Assembly: GCA_013349295.1 (NCBI GenBank)
Contig: DUZW01000001.1
Span: 1-64,000 of the forward strand
Reading direction: 5' to 3'
Length of the DNA: 64,000 nt
Origin: Deltaproteobacteria bacterium
GTDB lineage: Bacteria > Desulfobacterota > Desulfobulbia > Desulfobulbales > Desulfurivibrionaceae
Shown here: piece after piece, positions 8,884 to 18,629 of the stretch
Layout of the letters: the number at the start of each line of letters is the position of its first letter
Numbering within the stretch: position 1 is the stretch's first letter
Translations under genes and position numbers: made by a program
Notes under the pieces: model-generated
What the model was told of the DNA's origin: nothing
Database searches by the model: none
What the model saw: only the letters and a program-made list of their open reading frames with translations

Positions 8884-10032
8884 TCATGGTCTGCGCCGCA
8901 CCTTCAGCAGCCGCCCGGCGATGATGGCCAGGATACCGCACCCAGCACTGAACAAGGCGCCCATCTTGGCCGCGCCCTGGACGAGCGGATCAGTGAAAGC
9001 CTCGCCAGCCACGAACAGGGCCACAGTCAGACCAAGCCCCCCGATCAAGCCGACCAGCAACAACTCCTTTTTACCTACATGCGAAGGAAGCGGATAGCCC
9101 AGTTTTTTGCCCAGCAATCCCATACTGTAGATGCCTCCGGTCTTGCCGATCACGAGCGAGGCCAAGACCAACCAGGTTGCAACACCGATGGCGGCGAACT
9201 CCACCCCGGCATTGGCCAGGCCGAACATGAAGAGGCCGAAATCCACCACCACCTTCCACTCATGCTCAAAGTTGGCAAGGGGGGTCAAATCCCTGGGGTC
9301 TTCCTCAAAGAGGTGCTTGTGTTCCCGTGGGGGATGGGGCAGAAAAGGAACAATGAAGACCAGGGCCAGGGCCGGATGGATATGGGCCTTGAACAACCCT
9401 ACCCAGCTGAGCACGCCTCCGATGAGAAGGTAGGGCCAATAGGTAGCGGCCTTGCGTTGCCGCAGCAGAAAGGCGATGCCCATCCCGGCCAGGGTCAGGG
9501 CCAGCCATTGCGGAGCTGCGGGATGCATCGGGTCCGGGTAAAAGATCGCGATGATGGCAAGGCCGATGGCATCGTCGGCTATGGCCAGCAGCAGAAGGAA
9601 AAAGATGGCGGGATGGCGCTTGCCGAAAACCATACTGGCGATCAGCCACGCCAGGGCGATATCGGTGGCGGTGGGGATGCCCCAGCCGCCTCGCAACGCC
9701 GGGGAACCGATCAAGGCGTTGAGCCCCAGATAGACGCTCACCGGCCCGATTACCCCGCCGAGGGTGGCCAGCAAAGGGTTCACCGCCTTGCGCAGGGGAT
9801 GGAGATCTCCGCCGGGAAGGCAGCTCATGGTGATCTCCGCGGCGGCCATGCCGAAAAAAAGCACCATGAATAGTTCATTGGCGAGAAAATGGAAATTGAG
9901 CGACCCGAACATGGGTGCATGATTGAAACGGTGGTAGCCTTCCGGGTCCAGGTTCACCCAGATCAGGGCGACGACAACCCCCAACAGAAGCGGGACAGAA
10001 AATTCCCGGAGCAGGTTAAAATGTTTTTTCAC
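8884..10032 (-). CDS. nhaA: Na+/H+ antiporter NhaA
   Basis: 382 aa polytopic; GGWGIPTATDIALAWLIASMVFGKRHPAIFFLLLLAIADDAIGLAIIAIFY. Confidence 0.93.
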   Translation of the reverse strand: MKKHFNLLREFSVPLLLGVVVALIWVNLDPEGYHRFNHAPMFGSLNFHFLANELFMVLFFGMAAAEITMSCLPGGDLHPLRKAVNPLLATLGGVIGPVSVYLGLNALIGSPALRGGWGIPTATDIALAWLIASMVFGKRHPAIFFLLLLAIADDAIGLAIIAIFYPDPMHPAAPQWLALTLAGMGIAFLLRQRKAATYWPYLLIGGVLSWVGLFKAHIHPALALVFIVPFLPHPPREHKHLFEEDPRDLTPLANFEHEWKVVVDFGLFMFGLANAGVEFAAIGVATWLVLASLVIGKTGGIYSMGLLGKKLGYPLPSHVGKKELLLVGLIGGLGLTVALFVAGEAFTDPLVQGAAKMGALFSAGCGILAIIAGRLLKVRRRP

Positions 10033-10077
10033 GATTCATCCTTTGTTGGGCTGGCAAAAAGTCACAAGAGTGTTCTC

Positions 10078-10105
10078 CCGTCATTCCGGCAAAAGCCGGA
10101 ATAAA
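10078..10105. repeat. REP-like palindrome CGTCATTCCGGC-AAAA-GCCGGAAT
   Basis: Perfect ATTCCGGC/GCCGGAAT stem with AAAA loop between genes. Confidence 0.55.
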
Positions 10106-10448
10106 GAAGGTGAAACGAGACTCAAAGCAGTTGGTGTCGAATAATTGCGGAAAGCTTGAGAGCCGGGTTTCTCCGGGGTGACTGTTTTCTGAATGGATCT
10201 TCCTTTGCTGACTCACCGGGAAACCGCGCTCTGCATTGAGCCGCGACCTAAAACCCAGATACAATCATACCGGAAAACCATCTCCGGTCAAGGGTAATCG
10301 ACCTTCCCCTGGCGCCAAGCAGGCCGGAATCCAGACGGCCATACAGCCTGAAACACGAAATAAGTGGCTACTGCCGCAAGCCTTTTATCTGAAAACCATG
10401 CCGAGAAAATCCGGCAGCACTTCTCGCGAAAGACGAAGCCGGGAATAT

Positions 10449-10498
10449 AAAACGCAAAAAGCCACCCCGCCGCATGGCAGGATGGCTTTTTGCGTTTT
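10449..10498 (-). terminator. Rho-independent terminator-like hairpin
   Basis: AAAACGCAAAAAGCCA...TGGCTTTTTGCGTTTT 3' of the 10517 gene. Confidence 0.75.
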
Positions 10499-10516
10499 AC
10501 CCAATTGCTTTCTAGA

Positions 10517-10960
10517 TCAATGCCCGCCGCCGGAAAGAATACCGCTGGCCGCCAGGGTCAGAATAATCGCCTCGGCCATCGCCATAAACGCCATGGCTTT
10601 GTCTTTCCTGGCGAACAGCCCCGGGGTGATGACGATGTAGCAGAGAATGGTGACCCCGGACAGAATGGCCACCGGCAGGAAGTTCAGAAAATCGCCATAA
10701 CCGAGGAGCTTCATCCAGGACCAGCCGATGGGCAGGGTTTCCCAATGGAGAAAGTTGGTGTTAATGGCCACCAGATAGTCATGCACCGGAGTGCTCCAGT
10801 ATAAAGAAATCTCATCCAGTGGGATGACCGGCGGCAAGACGCCCAGTACATACAGAGCAAAAGCGACGATCATGATAGCTAGGCCTGCATACATGCCTTT
10901 TTCAAGAATATCGGCGTACAGAACCTGTTCTTCGGTTGCTTGGGTATTATGATGTGACAT
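10517..10960 (-). CDS. Small integral membrane protein paired with TauE/SafE
   Basis: 147 aa with about four predicted TM segments; directly downstream of the TauE/SafE gene. Confidence 0.6.
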   Translation of the reverse strand: MSHHNTQATEEQVLYADILEKGMYAGLAIMIVAFALYVLGVLPPVIPLDEISLYWSTPVHDYLVAINTNFLHWETLPIGWSWMKLLGYGDFLNFLPVAILSGVTILCYIVITPGLFARKDKAMAFMAMAEAIILTLAASGILSGGGH

Positions 10961-11053
10961 GATACAATCCTCCGTAAAGTAGACTATTAAAGCTGAGTTG
11001 AGCAGCTTGCCTGCTCAAACGAAACTTATGCCCTCTGGGTGCAGATCGTTGCG

Positions 11054-12040
11054 TTAAAACAGGCTGACACCCATGGTGCTCAAGCCCTTTTGCACAGCCT
11101 TCAGGCCGGCGAAGAGGAGAATGCCGATAACCATCCAGCGGATAAAGGTCGGCTTGGCAACCTTGAGCAAACGAACCCCGACGAACGAACCCAGCATGAT
11201 GCCGATGAGCGAAGGCACAACGATCATGGGGATCAAGCAGCCCTTGTTCAGATAAATCCAGGCGGCGGAGGTGTCGGTGATGGAGAGCAGGAACTTGGAG
11301 GTGGCCACGCTGATCTTGAGCGGTGCGCCCATCATCAGGTTCAACACCGGCACGTTGGCCCAACCGGCGCCAAGCCCGAACATACCGGCCATGAAACCGA
11401 TGATGATGAAGGTCAGCAGGCCGGGGATGGTGCGATGGATCTTCCAGTTGATCTCTTCCTTGGTGGTCGGCTCATAAAAAACACCGGTGATGCGCAGGGC
11501 GGAAGAAAGCGCATCCGCCTTGGGAACATCGGGAACCGTTGATTTCTTGGCGGTGAGCATGATGGCCACGATGCCGAGGATGGTGCCGCCCAAGGCAAGC
11601 TGAACGATATGGGTGGGCAGGGCCAGACCGACCATGGCGCCGACAATGGCCATGGTGGAGGCGATGAGTGCCACCGGCAGAGCCAAACGCAGGCTGGCGA
11701 GGTTGGCCTTCAACAGCCCGGGTCCTGCAGCCAGGGAACCGCACAGAGCAACAAGCAGACCGGCACCGCGGACAAAATCAAGGTGGAACGGGAAAAAACC
11801 GCCGATGATGGGCACGAAGAGCACCCCGCCGCCAACGCCGCCAAGCACCGCGATAATACCCATAACAAAGGTGACAACCAGCAGAATCAACGGCCATTTC
11901 CACCAGCCCGGATCACCGGCAGCCGGAATCTGGGCGACCTCTGCCACTTCGCTTGCCAGGGCCCAGGCCGGGCTCAACATGATGGCGCACATGAGGGAGA
12001 CAAACAGCATCCCCGCCTTTTCCTTGATGTTTCTTAGCAT
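11054..12040 (-). CDS. TauE/SafE family sulfite/sulfonate exporter
   Basis: GGVGGGVLFVPIIGGFFPF...MAGMFGLGAGWANVPVLNLMMGAPLKISVATS. Confidence 0.85.
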   Translation of the reverse strand: MLRNIKEKAGMLFVSLMCAIMLSPAWALASEVAEVAQIPAAGDPGWWKWPLILLVVTFVMGIIAVLGGVGGGVLFVPIIGGFFPFHLDFVRGAGLLVALCGSLAAGPGLLKANLASLRLALPVALIASTMAIVGAMVGLALPTHIVQLALGGTILGIVAIMLTAKKSTVPDVPKADALSSALRITGVFYEPTTKEEINWKIHRTIPGLLTFIIIGFMAGMFGLGAGWANVPVLNLMMGAPLKISVATSKFLLSITDTSAAWIYLNKGCLIPMIVVPSLIGIMLGSFVGVRLLKVAKPTFIRWMVIGILLFAGLKAVQKGLSTMGVSLF

Positions 12041-12103
12041 CCTTAGTTTCCTCCCTATTTATCCTAACACAAAAGTAAAGAAATATATGTGCCGCTATTC
12101 AAA

Positions 12104-12177
12104 AATAACTGAAACATTTGCCTTCCGTGTCCGGCATAAGGGGCCGTAACGAAATCGGGTAAAATGTAAGGGTTATT
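12104..12177 (+). repeat. 74-bp palindromic element, family 2, copy a
   Basis: AATAAC...CGGC-ATAAGGG-GCCGTAACG...GTTATT; inverted ends; same length and loop as the copy at 44648. Confidence 0.6.
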
Positions 12178-12451
12178 TCTTAACGGCTCCCAAAAAATGA
12201 ACCAGCACTGTGAATACGTGCATGCAACCGAGGGACAACCTTTGCTGGATGGGCAAGCAGACGTCTTGCCTTGCTCCGTGACCGTGGCTATTTCTTAAAA
12301 TTTTCGGTATGCTTACTGCTCTCAAAAAGGGCTGTCAAGTAAAAACTGTTCATCCCTGAAACATGGTCGTTGCATTATGCATCATCTTTAAAAAATGCTG
12401 CGTAATCATACCTATACGCTGCATTGTGCAACATTTTCCCTGGAATAATCA

Positions 12452-13132
12452 ATGAAATTTTCCCTGCCCGAGGTTTTGCAAATACTCAGCACAGAGGTGG
12501 CCGGGTACGCCGTGCCCATTGTCGATCTCATTGGTGTGCAGACCAACGACCCGTACAAGGTTCTGGTGGCGACCATCCTCTCCGCCCGAACCAAGGATGA
12601 AACCACGGCCACAGCCGCGGCCAGACTGTTCAAGGAAGCGCCCGACCTGGCCTCCCTGGCCGGACTCAGCGAAGAGCAACTTGCCACGTTGATCTTTCCG
12701 GTGGGCTTTTACAAAAACAAGGCCGGGTTTCTCGCCCGACTCCCCCGGGTACTGGCCGAGGAGTTTAACAACCGGATCCCAGACGAGGTCGAACCCCTCA
12801 CCCGTTTGCCCGGTGTAGGCCGAAAAACCGCCAACCTCGTAGTGGCGGTGGCCTTCCGGAAACCGGCGATCTGCGTGGACACCCATGTCCACCGGATCAT
12901 GAACATCTGGGGCTATGTGTCCACCAAAACCCCTCTCGAAACCGAGATGGCGCTCAGGGAAATGCTGCCGTCGAAATACTGGCTGACCATCAATTCCACC
13001 CTGGTGGCTTTTGGCCAAGGAACCTGCAGGCCGGTAGGACCCCACTGCGATCGTTGCGTCATCGCCATGTATTGCCCGCGGCTCGGAGTAAGACCCAGAA
13101 AGGAGCCGAGGCAGGGCAAAAAAACAAATTAA
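12452..13132 (+). CDS. nth: Endonuclease III
   Basis: LPGVGRKTANLVV HhH, VDTHVHRI, 4Fe-4S cysteines CRPVGPHCDRCVIAMYC. Confidence 0.92.
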   Translation: MKFSLPEVLQILSTEVAGYAVPIVDLIGVQTNDPYKVLVATILSARTKDETTATAAARLFKEAPDLASLAGLSEEQLATLIFPVGFYKNKAGFLARLPRVLAEEFNNRIPDEVEPLTRLPGVGRKTANLVVAVAFRKPAICVDTHVHRIMNIWGYVSTKTPLETEMALREMLPSKYWLTINSTLVAFGQGTCRPVGPHCDRCVIAMYCPRLGVRPRKEPRQGKKTN

Positions 13133-13277
13133 CTGTTCCACGCGATGCTGAACTGAAGGAAACCCACGGGATATTGCGGCTCCGCAGTGCCGCAGATGCG
13201 CGAAAAAAACCTGCAACGTGTGCAATTGCCCATAAACATAATGCCGACACAGCAGATATGGTGCTGCTGGACAGTTA
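13130..13277 (+). repeat. Palindromic element, family 1, copy A
   Basis: TAACTGTTCCA...TGGACAGTTA ends; core GCAGTGCCGCAGATGCGCGAAAAA...GGTGCTGCTGGACAG; begins on the nth stop codon. Confidence 0.7.
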
Positions 13278-13296
13278 CAAAACAAACGAGGATAGT

Positions 13297-14058
13297 ATGC
13301 GAAGATTTGTGTCGTGGAATGTAAACGGCCTGCGGGCCGTGGAAAAAAAAGGCTTTGTCGAGATCATCGCCGGACTGGACGCCGATCTGGTCGCACTCCA
13401 GGAGATCAAGGCCCTGCCGGAACAGCTGCCGGAAACGGTTCGAACTATCCCCGGCTACACCGCCTACTTGTTTTCCGCCCAGAAAAAAGGCTATGCCGGG
13501 GTGGCGACCTACACCAGGGAAGAACCCCTCTCGGTGCTCTACGGCATCGACCACACGGACCACGATTACGAGGGGCGGGTTCTGACCCTGGAGTTTGGAG
13601 ACTTCTTCTTCGTGAACGCCTATTTCCCCAATGCCCAGCACGGGTTGGTGCGCATGGACTACAAGCTCCGGTTCAACAACGACCTCCAGGCTTTTGTCAA
13701 AACACTGGCTGAGCAAAAATCGGTGGTGATCTGTGGGGATTTCAACGTGGCGCACAAGGAGATCGACCTGACCAACCCCAAGCAGAACGAAAAAAACCCT
13801 GGCTATGCCCCGGAGGAACGGGCCTGGATGGACAATTTTCTTGGGGCAGGATTCGTGGACACCTTCCGGATGTTCAATCAGGAACCGGGCCAGTACACTT
13901 GGTGGAGTTACCGCTTCAACGCGCGATCAAGAAACATCGGCTGGCGTATTGATTATTTCTGCGTGGACAAAAAAAGCGAGGCACGGGTGACAGGGGCTGA
14001 AATTTTAGCCGAAATCATGGGGTCGGATCATTGCCCGGTGGTATTGGCTTATCGCTAA
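13297..14058 (+). CDS. xth: Exodeoxyribonuclease III
   Basis: MRRFVSWNVNGLRAVEKKG...LVALQEIKA...CGDFNVAHKEIDL...GSDHCPV. Confidence 0.92.
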   Translation: MRRFVSWNVNGLRAVEKKGFVEIIAGLDADLVALQEIKALPEQLPETVRTIPGYTAYLFSAQKKGYAGVATYTREEPLSVLYGIDHTDHDYEGRVLTLEFGDFFFVNAYFPNAQHGLVRMDYKLRFNNDLQAFVKTLAEQKSVVICGDFNVAHKEIDLTNPKQNEKNPGYAPEERAWMDNFLGAGFVDTFRMFNQEPGQYTWWSYRFNARSRNIGWRIDYFCVDKKSEARVTGAEILAEIMGSDHCPVVLAYR

Positions 14059-14076
14059 AGACGGGCTCCTTTTCAC

Positions 14077-14110
14077 AAAAAAAAGAGGGGGCAAAGCCCC
14101 CTCTTTTTTA
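14077..14110 (+). terminator. Rho-independent terminator-like hairpin between convergent genes
   Basis: AAAAAGAGGGGG-CAAAG-CCCCCTCTTTTTT. Confidence 0.85.
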
Positions 14111-14129
14111 CATATGCACAGCTTGCCTA

Positions 14130-14924
14130 CTACTTATTCAGGTTGTGGGCAATACCATGACACTGACCGCATTGCGGGAACTTGGCATGCATCTGCGCCG
14201 GATGCGGATGCTCGCCATGACAGCCCTGACACTTGGGAATCATCTTATGCTTTGCCTGGTGGCAGGCTGCACAAGCAATCTTCGAATGCTTGGCCGGATT
14301 AGCGGTAATCATCTTGTAGACATCGTCATGGCAGGCTGCACAGAGCTTGGAAGACGTGGTATCCGGATAGGTAACCTGCAGCGGCATGTGGGCCTTGTGA
14401 CAGGTCAGACAATCCTTTGTGGTCTGGCCTTCCACATGCGGCGAATGGCAGTGGCTGCAATCCGGAATAAGGCCGTGCCGTTCACGATGACAGGTACTGC
14501 AGGCCACGGCGGTATGCTTGCTTTTGTTCTGCTGAAGCTGCGCCATCTGCTCGGTATGACAGGTAAGACACGGCTCGGTGAGATTGCTGCCGATGGTAAT
14601 GACCTTCGGAGTATGGGGGTTGGTGTGGCAATTGAGACAACCCTGCAGTTTGAAATGGGCCTTACCCTCATGACACTGGCTACACTGGGGGATGTTGCCG
14701 ATTTTCTTCGGAGCATGACCGGCATGACAATCAATACAACTTACCTTGCTCTTGTGGGCTCCACCGTTGCTGTTGATGTCCTGGGGGGGCTTTTCATGGC
14801 ATTTAATACAATCATCCGGGCTGAGCCCCGCAGCCATGGCGCCGGTGGCCAAAAACGATGCGGCGACAAATAGGGTTCCCCCGAGCAGGCCTGCGAGTCG
14901 GGAATGTTTTTTTCTACTGTTCAT
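14130..14924 (-). CDS. Dodecahaem c-type cytochrome (exported)
   Basis: Signal peptide then 12 CxxCH motifs counted in the translation (CIKCH, CIDCH, CSQCH, CLNCH, CLTCH, CSTCH, CSHCH, CLTCH, CAACH, CAACH, CQGCH, CGQCH). Confidence 0.88.
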   Translation of the reverse strand: MNSRKKHSRLAGLLGGTLFVAASFLATGAMAAGLSPDDCIKCHEKPPQDINSNGGAHKSKVSCIDCHAGHAPKKIGNIPQCSQCHEGKAHFKLQGCLNCHTNPHTPKVITIGSNLTEPCLTCHTEQMAQLQQNKSKHTAVACSTCHRERHGLIPDCSHCHSPHVEGQTTKDCLTCHKAHMPLQVTYPDTTSSKLCAACHDDVYKMITANPAKHSKIACAACHQAKHKMIPKCQGCHGEHPHPAQMHAKFPQCGQCHGIAHNLNK

Positions 14925-15281
14925 TGTTCCTACCCTCAAAATATTGGATATTAATAAAGTAATGGCTGCCGCCCTTATGTCTTCGAGACAGAAGAGCAAG
15001 TCTTGTGCCATGATTGCTAAAAAATAACGCGTCGGGCGCGACAGACGAAAAAACCTGCAAATAAATTTTTCCTGGCACCAAAGCGCCCTACCTCACGAGG
15101 AGATAGATGACCAGAAGTTGACCGAAGGCGCATCAGAAGCTGATTGCCGGATAACCGCAGCTGAGTCGTCCTTGATTTACGGCATCCCTTCTGCCGAAAA
15201 AATATGTTATCATAATAATTATATCATGTGCATCATTTTTCCCGTATCTCACATTCAACGCGTCGACCATAATCTATCTCC

Positions 15282-16133
15282 GTGTGCATTTCCATGAATA
15301 ATTGCAACCCACCCCTGACCGCACACCCCCCGGCCATCCCAGAGCCGCTCTGGAACGGGATGATCCGAGACAGCGCCATAGGCGGGCATCCGGTGCGCTT
15401 TCTCGCCAGCACTGGCTCGACCAACGATGTGGCACTTGAGCTTGCCGCCTCAGGAGCCGCCTCCGGCACCCTGGTCGTGGCCGAGAGCCAGAGCGCGGGC
15501 CGGGGACGTCTCCCCGGCAGGACCTGGGCCTCGCCCCCTGAATCCGGGCTCTATTTTTCGCTGATTCTTCACCCGCATCTTGCCCCGGCGGATTTCCCCA
15601 AGCTCACCCTGGCCGCTGGCCTTGCCCTGTGCAAGGGCCTGGAAAACCGCACCGAGTGCCACCCCGGCCTGAAATGGCCGAACGATCTTTTCCTGTGCGG
15701 CAAAAAATGCGGCGGCATCCTGAGCGAAACACAGGCTCTGTCGGGAGCCGGGCAGACCGCCGTGGTAATCGGCATCGGCCTGAATGTGAACACCCCGGCG
15801 CACGACTTTACAGACGAGCTGCAGATCAAGGCCACCTCGCTGCTCGCTGAAACCGGCGCCTCCTATGACCGCGGCGCGCTGCTCTCAGCCATTCTTGCCG
15901 AACTGGACCTCATGGTGGCCCGGCTGGAACAAAATGATTTCCCCTCCATCCTGACCGAGTGGCGGCAACGGGATATCCACGCCGACCGGCAAGTTTCCTG
16001 GGTGAACAATCAAGGGATGATCATCACCGGCCTCTCCCTTGGCCCGGACGAAGAGGGGCTGCTCCGTGTCCGGGATGCCCAAGGGCACGTCCACTCTGTC
16101 ATCTCCGGGGATATCTCCCCTGCACAGGTCTAA
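15282..16133 (+). CDS. birA: Biotin--[acetyl-CoA-carboxylase] ligase without N-terminal HTH
   Basis: STNDVALELAASG, SAGRGRLPGRTWASPP, KWPNDLFLCGKKCGGIL. Confidence 0.9.
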   Translation: MCISMNNCNPPLTAHPPAIPEPLWNGMIRDSAIGGHPVRFLASTGSTNDVALELAASGAASGTLVVAESQSAGRGRLPGRTWASPPESGLYFSLILHPHLAPADFPKLTLAAGLALCKGLENRTECHPGLKWPNDLFLCGKKCGGILSETQALSGAGQTAVVIGIGLNVNTPAHDFTDELQIKATSLLAETGASYDRGALLSAILAELDLMVARLEQNDFPSILTEWRQRDIHADRQVSWVNNQGMIITGLSLGPDEEGLLRVRDAQGHVHSVISGDISPAQV

Positions 16134-16196
16134 AATGACCCATCGGCCTTTATCTTACCGGAACGCAAAGATTCGCCAAAGGGAGCCCTTTCCGCC

Positions 16197-16883
16197 ATGA
16201 TTCCTCGCCCGATCCAGCAATTGCTGCTGACCACACTCTATGACGCCTTTGCCCAATGGGCTGAAAGATTCACCTTTGTCTGTCGCAAGGGATGTGCGAC
16301 CTGCTGCACCCGAAGCGTCACCATGACCACTCTGGAAGGGGATTCGATCCTGGCCTTTCTGGCCGAGGGAGATCGTCTCTTTGAGCTGGCTGCCCCGGCA
16401 TTTCAGCCGACACCGGATCGGATAGTGCCATGCACCACCAACGGGTTCGTTGCCGCACACCTCAGGGGCGAGTCCGTGGAAGAAGCACAAAGTTGGGACC
16501 TGCGCCCCTGCCCGTTTCTCAAGAACGAAAGCTGTACCATCTATCCGGTCCGCCCCTTTGGCTGCCGACTCTTTGGCTCCTCGGACCCTTGCGCCGTAAG
16601 CGGCGTGGCAGAGATGCCGCCGGGGTATCTCGCCGGCGCGACCGTCCTGCTGCAATGCATCGAGCATCTGGATAGCGGCGGCCGCTGGGGCACCATGGTG
16701 GAAATGCTGGCAGACCTGAACAACGAGCAGGGAAAGGACTACGGGAAACCCACATTAGCCATTCCCGGCTTCCTCATCGCCCCGGACGAAGGTGCCCTTG
16801 TCGAACCGCTCCTCCATGGGGTGTTCTCCCGGGAAATCAAAGGCCGGACCTTTGAACAGTGGCTCAATGAATCGCGACCATGA
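16197..16883 (+). CDS. YkgJ-type cysteine cluster protein
   Basis: FVCRKGCATCCTRSV ... CPFLKNESCTIYPVRPFGCRLFGSSDPC. Confidence 0.7.
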   Translation: MIPRPIQQLLLTTLYDAFAQWAERFTFVCRKGCATCCTRSVTMTTLEGDSILAFLAEGDRLFELAAPAFQPTPDRIVPCTTNGFVAAHLRGESVEEAQSWDLRPCPFLKNESCTIYPVRPFGCRLFGSSDPCAVSGVAEMPPGYLAGATVLLQCIEHLDSGGRWGTMVEMLADLNNEQGKDYGKPTLAIPGFLIAPDEGALVEPLLHGVFSREIKGRTFEQWLNESRP

Positions 16884-16914
16884 TTGCACACCGATCCGCA
16901 ACCGACTAACCCAC

Positions 16915-16956
16915 GAAAAATGGCGCCTCCCGATTGGGAAAGCGCCATTTTTATTC
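16915..16956. terminator. Rho-independent terminator-like hairpin between convergent genes
   Basis: GAAAAATGGCGC...GCGCCATTTTTATT. Confidence 0.8.
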
Positions 16957-16976
16957 AAGCAAAAACAGAGAGTTAA

Positions 16977-18425
16977 TTAGTAGCGGTAATGGTCCGCCTT
17001 GTAGGGGCCACCCACCGGCACATCGATATAGGCGGCCTGCGCCTTGGAAAGCTCGGAGAGATGCACGCCGAGCTTCTTGAGATGGAGGCGCGCCACCTTC
17101 TCGTCCAGCACCTTTGGCAACACATACACCTTCTTCTGGTACTTCTTGGCATTGGCGAAAAGCTCAATCTGGGCCAGGACCTGATTGGTAAAAGAGGCGG
17201 ACATCACGAAGCTCGGATGGCCGGTGGCGCAGCCCAGATTCACCAACCTGCCTTCGGCCAGCAGGGTAATTTTCTTGCCGTCCGGGAAAATGATGTGGTC
17301 CACCTGGGGTTTGATATTCTCCCAAGTGTATTTGCGCAGCGAGGCCACGTCGATCTCCGAATCAAAATGGCCGATATTGCAGACAATGGCCTCATCCTTC
17401 ATCGCCTTCATGTGGGCGTGGTTGATGACCTTCTCGTTGCCGGTGCAGGTGACAAAAATATCGCCTTGGGAGGCGGCCTCTTCCATGGTCACCACCCGGT
17501 AGCCTTCCATGGCCGCCTGGAGCGCGCAGATCGGGTCGATCTCGGTGACCCACACCTGGGCACCCAAACCACGGAAGGCCTGGGCACAGCCTTTACCCAC
17601 GTCACCGTAACCGAGAATCACGGCGAGCTTGCCGGCCACCATCACATCTGTGGCCCGCTTGATGCCGTCCATCAAGGATTCACGGCAACCGTAGAGATTG
17701 TCGAACTTGGACTTGGTCACGGAATCGTTAACATTCATGGCCGGGAAGAGCAGGCTGCCCCCCTTCTCCATCTGGTAAAGACGATGCACCCCGGTGGTGG
17801 TCTCTTCGGTCACGCCGCGGATGGCCTTGGCGGCGGCGGTCCATTTATTTTTATCCGCGGCAAGGTCCTGCTTGAGCACACCCAGCACTGCTTGATATTC
17901 CTCATTATCGCTCTTCTTGACTGCGGGAACCTTACCGGCCTTTTCGAACTCGACGCCCTTATGCACCAGCAAGGTGGCATCACCGCCGTCGTCCAGGATC
18001 ATGTTGGGCGGGTTGCCGTCCGGCCAGGTCAGGGCCTTTTCCGTACACCACCAGTATTCCTCGATGGTTTCCCCTTTCCAGGCATAGACCGGGATGCCCG
18101 CTGCGGCAATGGCGGCGGCGGCGTGATCCTGGGTGGAAAAGATATTGCAGGAGGCCCAGCGCACCTGGGCACCCAGCGCAACCAGAGTCTCGATCAAGAC
18201 CGCGGTCTGGATGGTCATATGCAGACTGCCGGAGATCCGCGCCCCCTTGAGGGGCTTCTTTGTGCCGAACTCCTCGCGCAGGGCCATGAGTCCGGGCATC
18301 TCGGTTTCCGCGATCCTGATCTCCTTACGACCCCAATCGGCCAGACTCAGATCCGCAACCTTGAAATCGGCCTGTTTTTTGGCCGGGGCTTTTTTGGCTG
18401 ATGCTTTTTTTGCAGGTGCCTTCAT
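16977..18425 (-). CDS. ahcY: Adenosylhomocysteinase
   Basis: 482 aa; [39 protein letters not shown]-terminal KADHYRY. Confidence 0.95.
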   Translation of the reverse strand: MKAPAKKASAKKAPAKKQADFKVADLSLADWGRKEIRIAETEMPGLMALREEFGTKKPLKGARISGSLHMTIQTAVLIETLVALGAQVRWASCNIFSTQDHAAAAIAAAGIPVYAWKGETIEEYWWCTEKALTWPDGNPPNMILDDGGDATLLVHKGVEFEKAGKVPAVKKSDNEEYQAVLGVLKQDLAADKNKWTAAAKAIRGVTEETTTGVHRLYQMEKGGSLLFPAMNVNDSVTKSKFDNLYGCRESLMDGIKRATDVMVAGKLAVILGYGDVGKGCAQAFRGLGAQVWVTEIDPICALQAAMEGYRVVTMEEAASQGDIFVTCTGNEKVINHAHMKAMKDEAIVCNIGHFDSEIDVASLRKYTWENIKPQVDHIIFPDGKKITLLAEGRLVNLGCATGHPSFVMSASFTNQVLAQIELFANAKKYQKKVYVLPKVLDEKVARLHLKKLGVHLSELSKAQAAYIDVPVGGPYKADHYRY

Positions 18426-18523
18426 CGGTGTATCCTCCTGACTGCGCCTTGGCGCGGAGTGGGTCGTTGTTCTTTATTGTAATCCTTTTACAAACGGGTG
18501 GGGAAAAACCAATCTCCTTGACC

Positions 18524-18629
18524 GTAAATGTTCAGCAGTGCCGTAGATGCACGAAAGAGGTCTGCGAAGTCTGCTATTGCACATGAACAGGCCGATGACA
18601 AAGCAGATGCGGTGCTGCTGACCATTTAC
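18524..18629 (+). repeat. Palindromic element, family 1, copy B
   Basis: GTAAATGTTCAGCAGTGCC...GGTGCTGCTGACCATTTAC; right end contains the metK stop codon. Confidence 0.75.

Noticed and set aside
16989-18401. Plus-strand 470-aa ORF
   Set aside because: Antisense to ahcY; low-complexity His/Gly/Leu composition typical of shadow frames.
18426-18523. SAH riboswitch upstream of ahcY
   Set aside because: Read the leader for the conserved SAH-riboswitch core and did not find it; the interval is short and includes only the RBS region and the edge of the palindromic element.
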